Positions 1 to 9,139 are shown, counted from the first letter of the stretch. The stretch is DNA of 64,000 bases from Chitinophaga sp. S165 (GCF_003182155.1 NZ_QGTG01000001.1:248001-312000); one strand, 5' to 3'. A program made the numbers and translations. The notes: generated by a model not told the origin, from the sequence alone.

Positions 1-1232
1 TTCTGTACGATGTTGCGGATAGCATCATACGCGCCCTTGCGGATCCGCATGCCGTCGAGATTGATCCCGCTGCTGCGTGTTTCAGCGGTGAACTCGATAA
101 AGGTTACTTCATCTTTGTTCAGTTGAGGCGTCTTAATACCTTTCTCTGCAGCCAGTTCCACGATGGATTTCCCTTCAGGTGTTTCATCCGCCATAGATGC
201 CATCGCACACGCTTCAAAGAACTCTTTCTTGCCAACGCCGTAAGCTGGCCAGAATTGGGTGGCTTTACGGTTACCGATAGTGATGGTACCCGTTTTGTCG
301 AGCAACAAAGTATCCAGGTCGCCTGCAGTTTCGACCGCTTTACCACTTTTAGTGATGACGTTGGCTCTCAGTGCACGGTCCATTCCCGCGATACCGATCG
401 CACTGAGTAGCCCGCCAATGGTTGTAGGTATAAGACAGACGAACAGGGAAACAAAAGCAGCAATAGTAATAGGTGTATTGGCGTAATCACCAAACGGCTT
501 AAGGGTTACGCAAACGATGGTGAAGACCAGCGTAAAACTTGCCAGCAGGATGGTAAGGGCAATTTCATTAGGCGTCTTCTGACGGCTGGCGCCTTCTACA
601 AGCGCGATCATTTTGTCCAGGAAGCTTTCTCCGGGATCGGTGGTTACACGTACCTTGATCCTGTCGCTCAGCACTTTGGTACCACCTGTTACAGACGATT
701 TATCGCCACCGGATTCACGGATCACAGGAGCAGATTCACCTGTAATGGCCGACTCGTCGATGGTAGCCAGTCCATGCACTATCTCACCGTCCATAGGTAT
801 CATGTCACCAGCTTCGCAAATGAAGAAATCACCCTTGCGCAACTGTGAAGAAGGAACGATCTTGATCTCATTAGTGTACATTTCACCCACTGCCAACACC
901 TTCTTGGCAGGTGTTTCTTCCCTTGTTTTACGAAGGCTTTCCGCCTGCGCTTTACCTCTTGCTTCTGCGATCGCTTCCGCGAAATTGGCAAAGAGAAGGG
1001 TCAGCAGCAGGATGATAAACACAGCGAGGTTATAACCGAAAGAGCCTTGTGATTTATCTCCTGTAAAGGCAGTATATAGTGTTACAACCAGCATGATAGC
1101 AGTACCGATCTCCACGGTGAACATCACCGGATTACGGAACATGATTTTTGGAGAGAGTTTGACAAAAGCCTGCTTTAAGGCGCCGCTCACCAGGGCCGGT
1201 TCAAAAAGTTTATTATGATTGTGTTCAGACAT
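1..1232 (-). CDS. kdpB: Potassium-transporting ATPase ATP-binding subunit KdpB (3' part outside window)
   Basis: This is the catalytic P-type ATPase subunit of the high-affinity Kdp potassium pump in the inner membrane. It hydrolyses ATP to drive K+ uptake through KdpA. The reverse-strand reading starts with ATG at 1230-1232 (MSEHNHNK) and stays open to the window edge, giving about 410 of the usual 680 or so residues. The phosphorylation motif DKTGT is encoded at 285-299, with the Asp near residue 312. The actuator-domain TGES motif lies upstream, near residue 165, and hydrophobic membrane segments flank it. The gene lies 74 bp downstream of kdpA in the same operon. The C-terminal half, and any kdpC or kdpD, would lie beyond position 1. 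Confidence 0.96.
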   Translation of the reverse strand, partial: MSEHNHNKLFEPALVSGALKQAFVKLSPKIMFRNPVMFTVEIGTAIMLVVTLYTAFTGDKSQGSFGYNLAVFIILLLTLLFANFAEAIAEARGKAQAESLRKTREETPAKKVLAVGEMYTNEIKIVPSSQLRKGDFFICEAGDMIPMDGEIVHGLATIDESAITGESAPVIRESGGDKSSVTGGTKVLSDRIKVRVTTDPGESFLDKMIALVEGASRQKTPNEIALTILLASFTLVFTIVCVTLKPFGDYANTPITIAAFVSLFVCLIPTTIGGLLSAIGIAGMDRALRANVITKSGKAVETAGDLDTLLLDKTGTITIGNRKATQFWPAYGVGKKEFFEACAMASMADETPEGKSIVELAAEKGIKTPQLNKDEVTFIEFTAETRSSGINLDGMRIRKGAYDAIRNIVQ

Positions 1233-1306
1233 ATAATTCAATTTTGCGAACAAGGGTTGTCATAGGACAATAACAGATAATGATATAGGATAGTAACAAC
1301 GGTTTA

Positions 1307-3019
1307 TTAGTAGGACTGGAAATATTCTGCGATAGGTCCGAGGGTCAGTGCAGGGAAGAAGGCCAGCGCTGCTATGATCATGATCACAGCGTAGGTCATG
1401 ATACCGAATGTTGCGGTATCGGTCTGCAATGTACCGGCGGATTCAGGGATATATTTCTTTTTGGCAAGTATACCCGCGATAGCTACCGGCCCGATAATAG
1501 GGATGAAGCGGCCGAGTATCATGACTACACCCGTGGTGATGTTCCAGAAGATATTGTTGTCTGCTAAACCTTCAAAGCCGGAGCCATTGTTGGCAGAGGA
1601 TGAAGTATACTCATAAAGCATTTCTGAGAATCCGTGATTGGAAGGATTGTTGAACCAGGCAGACGGTTGTACTGACCATGCCATTTGCGGATGATGTGCT
1701 GCGAAGTACGCTGACAACGCTGTACCCACCAGTATCAGGAATGGATGGAAAAGTGCAATGATAGCAGCGATCTTCATTTCACGTGCTTCTACTTTGCGTC
1801 CCATAAACTCGGGCGTACGTCCCACCATCAGTCCGGAGATGAACACCGCGATGATCAGGAAGATAAAGTAGTTGAGAAGACCTACGCCTTTACCACCATA
1901 GAAACAATTGGTCATCATACCCAACATCTGCATAGCGCCGGATATAGGCATAGAACTGTCATGCATGGAGTTGATCGATCCGGTAGAAATGATAGTGGTC
2001 ATTACCTGCCAGTAAGCGGAAGCAGCAACACCCAGACGTACTTCCTTGCCTTCCATCGCAGAGATGTCTTTCAGCCCCATATGGCCGAGGACAGGGTTGC
2101 CGCTCATTTCGGAGATAAGTGTCGGTATCATGAGCGTCAGCATACCTACGGTCATGACGCCAAAGATGATATAACCAAGCTTTCTTCTGCGGATAAAGAA
2201 ACCGAAAGCGAAGATCAGTGCCATAGGCAATATCACCTGGGCAATGATCTCTACCATATTGGTAAAGTAGTTCGGGTTCTCCAGCGGATGGGCTGAGTTA
2301 GCGCCATACCATCCACCGCCATTAGTACCCAGGTGCTTAATAGCGATCATACCGGCAGCAGGACCTCTGGAAACCTGTACGGAATCGCCCTGAACGGTGA
2401 CAATACTGTCTTTCCCGTCAAAGCTGGCAGGTGTGCCGTTGAACGCCAGGATGATGGCCATAATAATGCTCAAAGGCAGCAATATACGGGTGATCGTTTT
2501 GGTGAAGAATACGAAGAAGTTACCCAGCTTTTCTGTTGTTTTTTCAGCGAAGGCCCGGAACAATACTGCAACAGCGGCGACGCCGGTAGCGGCAGATACG
2601 AATTGCAGGAATGTGATCACAAACAGTTGGGAAAAATAGGTAACGCCGGACTCTCCGGAATAGTGCTGGAGGTTACAGTTCACCAGGAAACTGATGGCCG
2701 TATTGAAAGCAAGGTCCGGTGTCATATCCGGGTTACCGTCCGGATTGAGAGGCAGATGCGACTGGAACAGCAGAACAACAAATGCATAGATCAACCATAC
2801 GAAGTTAATTGATAACAATGCTGCCATGTGTTGCTTCCAGTTCATCTCTTTATGAGGATCTATCCCGCAAATGCGGTAGATAAAGCGCTCCACAGGATTC
2901 AGGAAGTCGGTGATGACACGCTCGCCCTGGAATACTTTTGAAATGTATTTGCCAAGTGGGAAAGCTATCACCAGTGTTACGATAAAGGTGAGGATGACAC
3001 CTAGTATTTCGCTGTTCAT
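1307..3019 (-). CDS. kdpA: Potassium-transporting ATPase potassium-binding subunit KdpA
   Basis: KdpA is the channel-like subunit that binds and conducts K+ in the KdpFABC complex. The 570-residue length matches the family (about 560). It is a polytopic membrane protein starting MNSEILGVILTFIVTL. A filter-type segment TNGGGWYGANSAHP is visible around residue 230, and GNPVLGHMG-like and SSANNGSGFEG segments follow at the usual spacing. It begins with ATG at 3017-3019, 16 bp after the stop of kdpF, and is followed by kdpB. Nothing suggests it is damaged. It is probably co-transcribed with the small genes upstream and induced by low potassium, as is known for the family. Confidence 0.97.
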   Translation of the reverse strand: MNSEILGVILTFIVTLVIAFPLGKYISKVFQGERVITDFLNPVERFIYRICGIDPHKEMNWKQHMAALLSINFVWLIYAFVVLLFQSHLPLNPDGNPDMTPDLAFNTAISFLVNCNLQHYSGESGVTYFSQLFVITFLQFVSAATGVAAVAVLFRAFAEKTTEKLGNFFVFFTKTITRILLPLSIIMAIILAFNGTPASFDGKDSIVTVQGDSVQVSRGPAAGMIAIKHLGTNGGGWYGANSAHPLENPNYFTNMVEIIAQVILPMALIFAFGFFIRRRKLGYIIFGVMTVGMLTLMIPTLISEMSGNPVLGHMGLKDISAMEGKEVRLGVAASAYWQVMTTIISTGSINSMHDSSMPISGAMQMLGMMTNCFYGGKGVGLLNYFIFLIIAVFISGLMVGRTPEFMGRKVEAREMKIAAIIALFHPFLILVGTALSAYFAAHHPQMAWSVQPSAWFNNPSNHGFSEMLYEYTSSSANNGSGFEGLADNNIFWNITTGVVMILGRFIPIIGPVAIAGILAKKKYIPESAGTLQTDTATFGIMTYAVIMIIAALAFFPALTLGPIAEYFQSY

Positions 3020-3035
3020 TATTAATCGGTTTGTG

Positions 3036-3116
3036 TCAGAATTTTTCAGGTTTCAGGAGAACATACACCAGGTAGATAAATACGAGGATGGATATTATCA
3101 GCAATATTGTCATCAT
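3036..3116 (-). CDS. kdpF: KdpF-like single-span membrane peptide
   Basis: This reading frame of about 26 codons lies just before kdpA and encodes M(M)TILLIISILVFIYLVYV followed by LLKPEKF. That is a single hydrophobic helix with a short basic tail, the expected form of KdpF, a small peptide that stabilises the Kdp complex in the membrane. Two ATG codons occur in tandem (3114-3116 and 3111-3113) and either could be the start. The stop is at 3036-3038, 16 bp before kdpA. Identification rests on size, hydrophobic profile, the LLKPEKF-type ending and position rather than on strong conservation. Confidence 0.88.
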   Translation of the reverse strand: MMTILLIISILVFIYLVYVLLKPEKF

Positions 3117-3237
3117 AAATATTCAATTATATGTTTTCGAAGAAATCTATCGATTTGTAAAAGATGTAAAAGCAAACCAGCATTATAAGCAGGTAGATCG
3201 CGATGAGCATATGATAGTAGTTTATATTGATGACAGA

Positions 3238-3597
3238 TTATACCCCTGGTTTCAGCACCTGCTGAATGTAGAGAGAGAATAACACCGCAGGCATTACCCG
3301 CTGTATTTCTAACCATTCCTGGCGACTGCAGGACATCCTTAGATTGGAGAAGGAGAAGATGAAAACGTTTTCAATAGCAGTTTTCACCAACTGATTGCCA
3401 CGGTTGTAGATCTTCTCAGCGAGCACCATACAACGTTGTACCTGGCGCAGCTGATGCTGTTGTAACATCTTACCGGTATAGTTAGCCAATACTTTTACAG
3501 AGAGATAGGCACTTCCAAAAACAGGAGCGCGTACGATCTCAGTTTGTATTTCTGGTATTTCATCCGCTATCTGAGCGGCGGCTTCATATTGGTTCAT
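3238..3597 (-). CDS. Uncharacterised 119-residue protein at the head of the kdp operon
   Basis: The product starts MNQYEAAAQIADEIPEIQ and is soluble and mostly helical. It has no signal peptide, membrane span or recognised catalytic motif. It lies 121 bp upstream of kdpF on the same strand, so co-transcription with kdpFAB is likely. I recall small unnamed proteins of this kind beside kdp genes in other Bacteroidota (possibly the family called DUF7674), but cannot confirm that here. Its position suggests a role in controlling or assembling the potassium pump; this is inference. The ATG at 3595-3597 is the natural start. Confidence 0.7.
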   Translation of the reverse strand: MNQYEAAAQIADEIPEIQTEIVRAPVFGSAYLSVKVLANYTGKMLQQHQLRQVQRCMVLAEKIYNRGNQLVKTAIENVFIFSFSNLRMSCSRQEWLEIQRVMPAVLFSLYIQQVLKPGV

Positions 3598-3934
3598 AAA
3601 AATTGATTTACGGGGTAATAAAGGCCAACGGCATGCCTGTTCCTGTCACAGGAATGTGTTTTCGGCCGGAAGCCGGTACTGGTAAGGAGAGCAATTGAAG
3701 GGGAAATGGCACGCGGGTAAAATAAGGTCCTTAAAACCCTCTCATTTTGAGAAAGGACTATCAATTTGAATGAGATATACCCCCTGAAATTGGACGCCCC
3801 GGATGTCCGGTTCACCTCCCAATTTGGCCGATCGGCCTATCTGCTACTATGTATTGTTCTGAAATTGGCGTCCATTTGTGTCATGATTGGCAATGAGGCG
3901 TAACGAAATTTTAAAACATTCAACGATAAAAGAT
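3598..3934. promoter_or_regulatory. Divergent control region between the kdp operon and the DUF1223 gene
   Basis: These 337 bp separate two divergent transcription units and hold no convincing gene. A nearly repeated 15-mer occurs twice, CTGAAATTGGACGCC at 3784-3798 and CTGAAATTGGCGTCC at 3859-3873. Between them lie a perfect 12-bp palindrome GGCCGATCGGCC (3826-3837) and a near-palindrome CCGGATGTCCGG (3799-3810). A small dyad built on TCTCA/TGAGA lies near 3748-3760. These could be operator sites for either side. I saw no canonical GG-N10-GC sigma-54 promoter in front of the kdp side. Confidence 0.4.
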
Positions 3935-4717
3935 ATGAAACCAGGTAGAGTAATTATTATGAGTATTGCCTTGATAGGTGTTCTGATAGGCATGGCAGCA
4001 TTTGTAAATGCATCAAACCAGAAAATGATGAAAGATGTACAGAAAGCGAAGGACAATAAAGGCTTCGCAGTTGTTGAACTATTCACTTCGGAAGGTTGTT
4101 CTAGTTGTCCGCCGGCCGATGAATTAATTGAGCGTATCCAGGAAGGTAACGAGAATAAGGAAATATATATAATGGCCTTCCATGTAGACTATTGGGATCA
4201 CCAGGGTTGGAAAGACCGCTTCAGTGATCATGAATATTCCGTAAGACAGGAGCAATATGCAGGCTGGTTGAACCTTTCCACTATTTATACGCCGCAGGCG
4301 GTAATAAATGGCACCAGGGAGTTTGTAGGTTCAAACGGTAGTTCTATCGTGAAAGCGATCTCCAACGGTCTGGAAGAAGCGCCCGGAGCTGAAGTTAAAC
4401 TCCAGTATAAGATCGCACAAGGTAAATTGTACATAGAACATGAAGTGACCGGCGATAAAAAGAACACAGAACTAGTGCTTACCCTGGTACAGAAATCAGC
4501 CGAGAGTAAAGTAATGGCAGGGGAGAATTCAGGCAGGAAATTATCGCACGTACAGATCGTAAGACAGCTGGCACATGTTGACGCCAACAGCAAGGAGGAA
4601 GTGGTAATGACATTACCGCAGGACTTCACCGGAAAAGGCTGGGAACTGATCGGCTTCGTTCAGCGCAATGCAGATGGCCGTATCATAGGTGCCGCCAGGA
4701 CCGGATTTCAATCATAA
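3935..4717 (+). CDS. DUF1223 family secreted thioredoxin-like protein
   Basis: The best start is ATG at 3935 (MKPGRVIIMSIALIGVLIG), which gives a signal peptide or N-terminal membrane anchor and 260 residues. The body matches the DUF1223 family: VVELFTSEGCSSCPPADEL carries a CxxC pair (CSSC) in a thioredoxin-like position, followed by AFHVDYWDHQGWKD and YTPQAVINGTREFVGS. Such proteins are exported and thought to have a redox role, but their biochemistry is not established. The gene is followed 63 bp later by an Ohr peroxidase, consistent with a small redox or stress unit. A longer reading from 3887 exists but would spoil the signal sequence. Confidence 0.87.
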   Translation: MKPGRVIIMSIALIGVLIGMAAFVNASNQKMMKDVQKAKDNKGFAVVELFTSEGCSSCPPADELIERIQEGNENKEIYIMAFHVDYWDHQGWKDRFSDHEYSVRQEQYAGWLNLSTIYTPQAVINGTREFVGSNGSSIVKAISNGLEEAPGAEVKLQYKIAQGKLYIEHEVTGDKKNTELVLTLVQKSAESKVMAGENSGRKLSHVQIVRQLAHVDANSKEEVVMTLPQDFTGKGWELIGFVQRNADGRIIGAARTGFQS

Positions 4718-4780
4718 GAAAGTTCACTGAATAAATTATAGAAGTATTTAATTGTTAAAAAAATCTAAACTAAACAGATC

Positions 4781-5227
4781 ATGTCAAACAACACTAACGG
4801 GGTGATCGCTACTCCAAAAATCGAAAAAGTAATCTATACAGGTAAAACACATACAACCGGCGGCCGAGAAGGTTTCTCAAAAAGCTCTGATGGTCATCTG
4901 GATATTGAACTCACATCTCCCGGAGCAAAAGGTAACGGTACAAACCCGGAACAATTGCTGGCAGCAGGTTGGTCTGCCTGTTTCATCGGCGCGATCGGTA
5001 TCGCAGCCAATAAGGCCAAAGTTAAATTACCGGAAGACTTCTACGTGGATACTGAAGTTGATCTTGGGGTGACAGGAGTTGAATATTTGCTTCAGGCCCG
5101 TCTGAACGTACATCTCCCAGGTATTGACAAAGACGTAGCACAAATGCTGGTAGATACCGCACATAAGACATGTCCGTATTCCAAGGCATTACACGGAAAT
5201 ATCGATATTACAACTAACCTGATCTAA
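4781..5227 (+). CDS. ohr: Organic hydroperoxide resistance protein, Ohr/OsmC family
   Basis: Ohr proteins are cytoplasmic thiol peroxidases that reduce organic hydroperoxides using two cysteines and a lipoyl-type reductant. This 148-residue protein has the family pattern: KVIYTGKTHTTGGREG near the N-terminus, the first active-site Cys in GWSACFIGAI and the second in KTCPYSKAL, ending in NIDITTNLI. The length is typical of Ohr. It shares strand and close spacing with the DUF1223 gene and is closed by a strong bidirectional hairpin terminator. An OhrR-type repressor gene is not adjacent, so its regulation is unclear. Confidence 0.94.
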   Translation: MSNNTNGVIATPKIEKVIYTGKTHTTGGREGFSKSSDGHLDIELTSPGAKGNGTNPEQLLAAGWSACFIGAIGIAANKAKVKLPEDFYVDTEVDLGVTGVEYLLQARLNVHLPGIDKDVAQMLVDTAHKTCPYSKALHGNIDITTNLI

Positions 5228-5255
5228 AACTAGATCTGAATCGGGGATAAGCTGG

Positions 5256-5306
5256 CGCATTCCTTTTATATAGTAGCATAGCATGCTACTGTATAAAAGG
5301 AATGCG
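5256..5306. terminator. Bidirectional hairpin terminator between ohr and the sigma-54 regulator
   Basis: An inverted repeat of 24 pairs (5256-5279 against 5283-5306, with one G-U pair) leaves a 3-nt loop. It lies between two convergent genes. The stem contains A/T tracts (CCTTTTATA and TATAAAAGG), so it can serve both strands. Confidence 0.85.
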
Positions 5307-5324
5307 TCTTTTGGCAGATTCCTG

Positions 5325-6671
5325 TTAATTATTTAAACCGTATTCTTCGATCTTGCGGTAGAGGGTAGCAAGACCGATATTCAGCAGGCGCGCGGCCTCT
5401 GTTTTATTGTTCTTGGTATGATGTAACACCTTGATAATATGTAGCTTTTCGACACTGGCAAGGTCAAAGGAGGATTGTCCGCCGGTACTGATCTTATCAG
5501 CGATCTGAAGGTCCAGCGGAAGGTGTTCTATGGACAGATCTGCTCCTCCGGCTAGGATGACCGCCCTTTCCAGGACGTTCTTCAGTTCACGGATATTTCC
5601 TTTCCATTCATGAAGCTGTAACTTCTCAATAAAGCCCGGTGTGATCTGCTGTTTACGCTGGTTGATCTTAGCGGAAAAGACGCCTACGAAAAACTCGGCC
5701 AGGGCCGGAATATCCTTCTTTCTTTCTCTTAAAGGAGGTAGCATGATGGCGAAGACGTTCAGACGATAGTACAGATCTTCACGGAAATGCCCTTTTTCGG
5801 CCTCTTCTTTCAAATCCCGGTTAGTAGCCGCAATGATCCTTACATTGACCTTGGTGGGCTTCGTATCGCCTACTTTGATGAATTCACTGGTCTCCAGTAC
5901 CCGGAGCAGCTTACTTTGGAGGTCAGGAGGCATTTCCCCGATCTCATCCAGGAAGATGGTCCCGGTATTGGCTTCCTCGATCAATCCCTTTTTATCCCTA
6001 TTGGCATTGGTGAAGGCGCCTGCCTTATAACCGAAAAGCTCACTTTCCAGCAGTTCCCGGCTAAAGGCACTACAGTTAAGGGCGACAAACGGTTTGCCCA
6101 CTCTCTTACTATTATTATGAATAGCCTGGGCGAATACTTCCTTACCCGTACCGGTTTCCCCCAGTAGCAGAACGGTAGTATCTGCGGGAGCTACTTTGCT
6201 GGCCTGCTCAATGGCATCCCGGATAGGGCGGGAGGTACCCAGGATACTGTCAAAGCTGTACTTCTTACCGACCTGTTTCTCCAGCTTTTCGATACGTTTC
6301 TGAAGCTGGACCTTTTCAATAGCCCTGTTCAGGAGCGGGATAATGCGGTTATTGTCATCACCTTTGGTAAGGTAGTCGAAGGCGCCGTTCTTAATAGCCT
6401 GTACGCCGTCAGGGATGTTCCCGTATGCAGTCAGCAGGATAATTTCTATAGCAGGATATTTCTCTTTCAGTGTCTTTGAGAAGTCGACGCCGGTACCATC
6501 CGGTAGTTTTACGTCGCAGAGGACTACGTCTATTTCTTCCTTTTCAATTATTTTCTGAGCACTTTTAATATTGCCGGCTTCCAGTACATGGAAGCCTTCC
6601 AGTGCAATAATACGTTTCATCAGGCTGCGCAGCTTCTCTTCATCATCTATTATAAGGACAGTTCCGTTCAT
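5325..6671 (-). CDS. Sigma-54-dependent response regulator, NtrC family
   Basis: This 448-residue activator has three domains: receiver (phosphoacceptor Asp about 53 in VLCDVKLPDG), AAA+ ATPase (Walker A GETGTGKE about 171-178, Walker B region TIFLDEIGEM) and a C-terminal Fis-type helix-turn-helix (NKTEAARLLNIGLATLYRKI). It would be phosphorylated by a sensor kinase and open sigma-54 promoters. The loop that contacts sigma-54 reads GAFTNA rather than the usual GAFTGA. The start is ATG at 6669-6671; the longer reading begins with TTG. No kinase gene is adjacent. Control of the nearby kdp operon is possible but unproven. Confidence 0.93.
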   Translation of the reverse strand: MNGTVLIIDDEEKLRSLMKRIIALEGFHVLEAGNIKSAQKIIEKEEIDVVLCDVKLPDGTGVDFSKTLKEKYPAIEIILLTAYGNIPDGVQAIKNGAFDYLTKGDDNNRIIPLLNRAIEKVQLQKRIEKLEKQVGKKYSFDSILGTSRPIRDAIEQASKVAPADTTVLLLGETGTGKEVFAQAIHNNSKRVGKPFVALNCSAFSRELLESELFGYKAGAFTNANRDKKGLIEEANTGTIFLDEIGEMPPDLQSKLLRVLETSEFIKVGDTKPTKVNVRIIAATNRDLKEEAEKGHFREDLYYRLNVFAIMLPPLRERKKDIPALAEFFVGVFSAKINQRKQQITPGFIEKLQLHEWKGNIRELKNVLERAVILAGGADLSIEHLPLDLQIADKISTGGQSSFDLASVEKLHIIKVLHHTKNNKTEAARLLNIGLATLYRKIEEYGLNN

Positions 6672-6807
6672 AAGATCATTTGCGGGCAAAATTACATATT
6701 CCCGGTGATCTTCCTTCTATGCTGTTGACCCAACAAAGCATGCCAGACGTCAAACAAAATTTACCCGGTCTTCCCGCAGGGATATTTTAGCATAAAAATT
6801 CCCTGCT

Positions 6808-8034
6808 ATGCAAACTCATACTACTCCCAGACAAGCCTATCTCGACTGGCTCCGTATCCTGGCCATCTTCGGCGTCCTGGTCTTTCATTCCGCGATGCCC
6901 TTTGGCGCAGAACTGGAATGGCATATCCGGAATAAGGAGACGAGCAATCTTTTCTTAGAGCTGGTATACTGGATGCACCTTTTCAGGATGCCTCTGTTGT
7001 TTTTTATTTCAGGTACCGTCAGTTACTTTATGTTGCAGCACCGTAGCGGTGGGAGCTTCATCGGGTTACGCGTCAGGAGATTATTAGTTCCCGTTATTCT
7101 CGGCATACTTGTCATCGTTCCTCCACAGGTGTATATGGAACGCATCACACAAGGCTTTAAAGGCAATTTCTGGCAGTTCTATAGTAACATGTTCACTACG
7201 GGTGCCTATCCCAAAGGAGACATCAGTTGGCATCACCTGTGGTTCATTGTTTACCTCCTGATCTATGATATACTTTTTGCTCCGGTATTTGTCTGGATCA
7301 TCTCTTCCCGAGGCGCTGCATTCCGTAAAGGATTAAACTCGCTGGCAAAAGGAAAGCGGGTATACCTGCTGGCGATTCCCGGTATTGCTGTCTTTGCTGC
7401 CTTCTCCAGGCAATTTCCCGAAACAAATAACCTGGTGGAAGACTGGTGTTATTTCTTTTACTGGTTGTGTTTCCTGCTGCCGGGTTTCCTCTGTATCGCG
7501 CAGCCTTCGCTAATGGATAGTCTGCAAAGGAACAGATATACTTCTTTCCTGGTAGCGTTCCTGTCTATCGTAGGGATCAATTATCTTCGCTGGAATGATC
7601 TGCAACCCTGGGACGTACTGGTAAACTGGGACCAGGATCCCGGGACTTATGCTTATCTTGCATTAAAGGCAATATGTGCGTGGGGATGGGTGCTCACTGC
7701 TATCGGGTATGGTAAACAGTATCTCGACAAACCTCATCCGGCGCTGAACTATCTGAACCAGGCAGTGTATCCTTTTTACATCTTACATCAGACAGTTATT
7801 GTTATCCTTGCATATTATGTTGTACAAACTACTGATACAATAGGTGCGAAGTATCTGTTCATTGTGATAACAACGTTTATATTGTCTATGGGGATCTTTC
7901 ATTTGCTGATCCGTCCTTATGCTGTATGCCGGTTTCTATTTGGTATGAAACCTGCGGCAAAACAGAACAGGAGGGAAGCAGATAAACCCGAAAAAGATAC
8001 CGCAGAAGAAAGGATATTATTACCGGCATCATAA
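6808..8034 (+). CDS. Membrane acyltransferase, acyltransferase 3 family
   Basis: This 408-residue integral membrane protein shows the acyltransferase 3 pattern: RQAYLDWLRILAIFGVLVFH with the catalytic-type His in the first span, then FFISGTVSYFML, RRLLVPVILGILVIVPP, and WHHLWFIVYLLIYDILF. About ten spans are visible, with a charged C-terminal tail. Family members move acyl groups onto sugars, lipids or peptidoglycan; the substrate cannot be read from the sequence. It is followed 16 bp later by a LytS-type kinase and its regulator on the same strand, so the three may form one operon in which the two-component system reports on envelope state. Confidence 0.88.
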   Translation: MQTHTTPRQAYLDWLRILAIFGVLVFHSAMPFGAELEWHIRNKETSNLFLELVYWMHLFRMPLLFFISGTVSYFMLQHRSGGSFIGLRVRRLLVPVILGILVIVPPQVYMERITQGFKGNFWQFYSNMFTTGAYPKGDISWHHLWFIVYLLIYDILFAPVFVWIISSRGAAFRKGLNSLAKGKRVYLLAIPGIAVFAAFSRQFPETNNLVEDWCYFFYWLCFLLPGFLCIAQPSLMDSLQRNRYTSFLVAFLSIVGINYLRWNDLQPWDVLVNWDQDPGTYAYLALKAICAWGWVLTAIGYGKQYLDKPHPALNYLNQAVYPFYILHQTVIVILAYYVVQTTDTIGAKYLFIVITTFILSMGIFHLLIRPYAVCRFLFGMKPAAKQNRREADKPEKDTAEERILLPAS

Positions 8035-8050
8035 AGAAATATCATATTTC

Positions 8051-9139
8051 ATGAGTAATTTCCGTAGATATTATTTCCCCGCCATTTATGGTCTGATCAC
8101 CTATTTCAGTATCCGGCTGCTGCTGGATACTGTTACTGGTATGAGATTCTGGGAAAGGTCCTGGGAACTGAACCTGTTTGAGATTTCCTGTTGTGTGTTG
8201 TTTGGATATCTGCTGATCGGTATGCATCATTACCTGTACCGCTATTTTGATAAGCATTGGACAGATATGACCAATTACAGGAAACGGGTACTGAAGGAAG
8301 CAGGCGTTATTTCACTGGTGACCATCCTGTTTCAGAATATATTTGTACTGCCGATGGCAGCTTTTACAGACGACGGTGCGCAATGGTATGACGTAGCAGA
8401 TATTAACCTCGTGCCATTATTGTATTCCCTGATCTACTACGGCGTAAGTCGTAGCAACACTTTTCTGGAAGCATATGTAAATAATAAGACAAAGCTGCAG
8501 GAAGTGATGAATGATCAGCTGCAGGCAGAATTGAAGTTCCTTAAGTCCCAGCTGCATCCTCATTTTATCTTCAATGCACTCAATACTATTTATTTCCAGA
8601 TGGACGAAGATGTCAATGCCGCCAAGAAGAGTGTGGAACAGTTTTCAGAACTGTTGCGCTACCAGTTGTACGATCAGCAGCAAACAGTTTCTATCAGGCA
8701 TGAAATACAATACCTGCATAGTTTTATCAACCTGCAAAAAGTACGGGCTTCCGATAAGTTAGTACTGAATTTACAGCTGGATCCCGATCTGTACGATCAG
8801 CAGGTCTATCCCTTATTACTTTTCCCGTTGGTGGAGAACGCTTTTAAATATGTAGGCGGAGAATACTGGATCAACATTCAGGCATCCGTGGAGAATGACA
8901 GGATACACTTTGTAGTAGAGAATGCCATCCCTAAATTCACCACGCCGGCAAAAGCAGGAGGCATCGGGCTGGAGAACCTGAAACGGCGGCTGGAACTTTT
9001 ATACCCGGGAAAACATACATTTGAGGTCAGCAAAACGGAGCATACCTTTAGAGTGGCATTATCCATCCAACCGGAACCGCTTGCTTACCAGACAATAATA
9101 ACTGAAGAAGATGAAGATCAGATGCGTCATCACGGATGA
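8051..9139 (+). CDS. Sensor histidine kinase, LytS/YehU type
   Basis: The N-terminal half has about four membrane spans without a recognised sensory domain. A short helical linker leads to the His_kinase domain with LKSQLHPHFIFNALNTI; the phosphoacceptor is probably His171. The C-terminal ATP-binding region shows PLVENAFKYV and GGIGLENLKRRLELLYPG. The 362-residue length is typical of Bacteroidota LytS-like kinases. Its 3' end overlaps the following LytTR regulator by 29 bp, so translational coupling is likely and the two form a cognate pair. The signal sensed is unknown. Confidence 0.94.
   Translation: MSNFRRYYFPAIYGLITYFSIRLLLDTVTGMRFWERSWELNLFEISCCVLFGYLLIGMHHYLYRYFDKHWTDMTNYRKRVLKEAGVISLVTILFQNIFVLPMAAFTDDGAQWYDVADINLVPLLYSLIYYGVSRSNTFLEAYVNNKTKLQEVMNDQLQAELKFLKSQLHPHFIFNALNTIYFQMDEDVNAAKKSVEQFSELLRYQLYDQQQTVSIRHEIQYLHSFINLQKVRASDKLVLNLQLDPDLYDQQVYPLLLFPLVENAFKYVGGEYWINIQASVENDRIHFVVENAIPKFTTPAKAGGIGLENLKRRLELLYPGKHTFEVSKTEHTFRVALSIQPEPLAYQTIITEEDEDQMRHHG

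Noticed and set aside
1745..2296. A 183-codon plus-strand frame opposite kdpA
   Set aside because: The kdpA frame is certain; the opposite frame is a shadow rich in His and Asp.
3598..3934. Possible c-di-AMP riboswitch or sigma-54 promoter before the kdp operon
   Set aside because: I found neither the conserved ydaO core nor a GG-N10-GC promoter pattern in this stretch.
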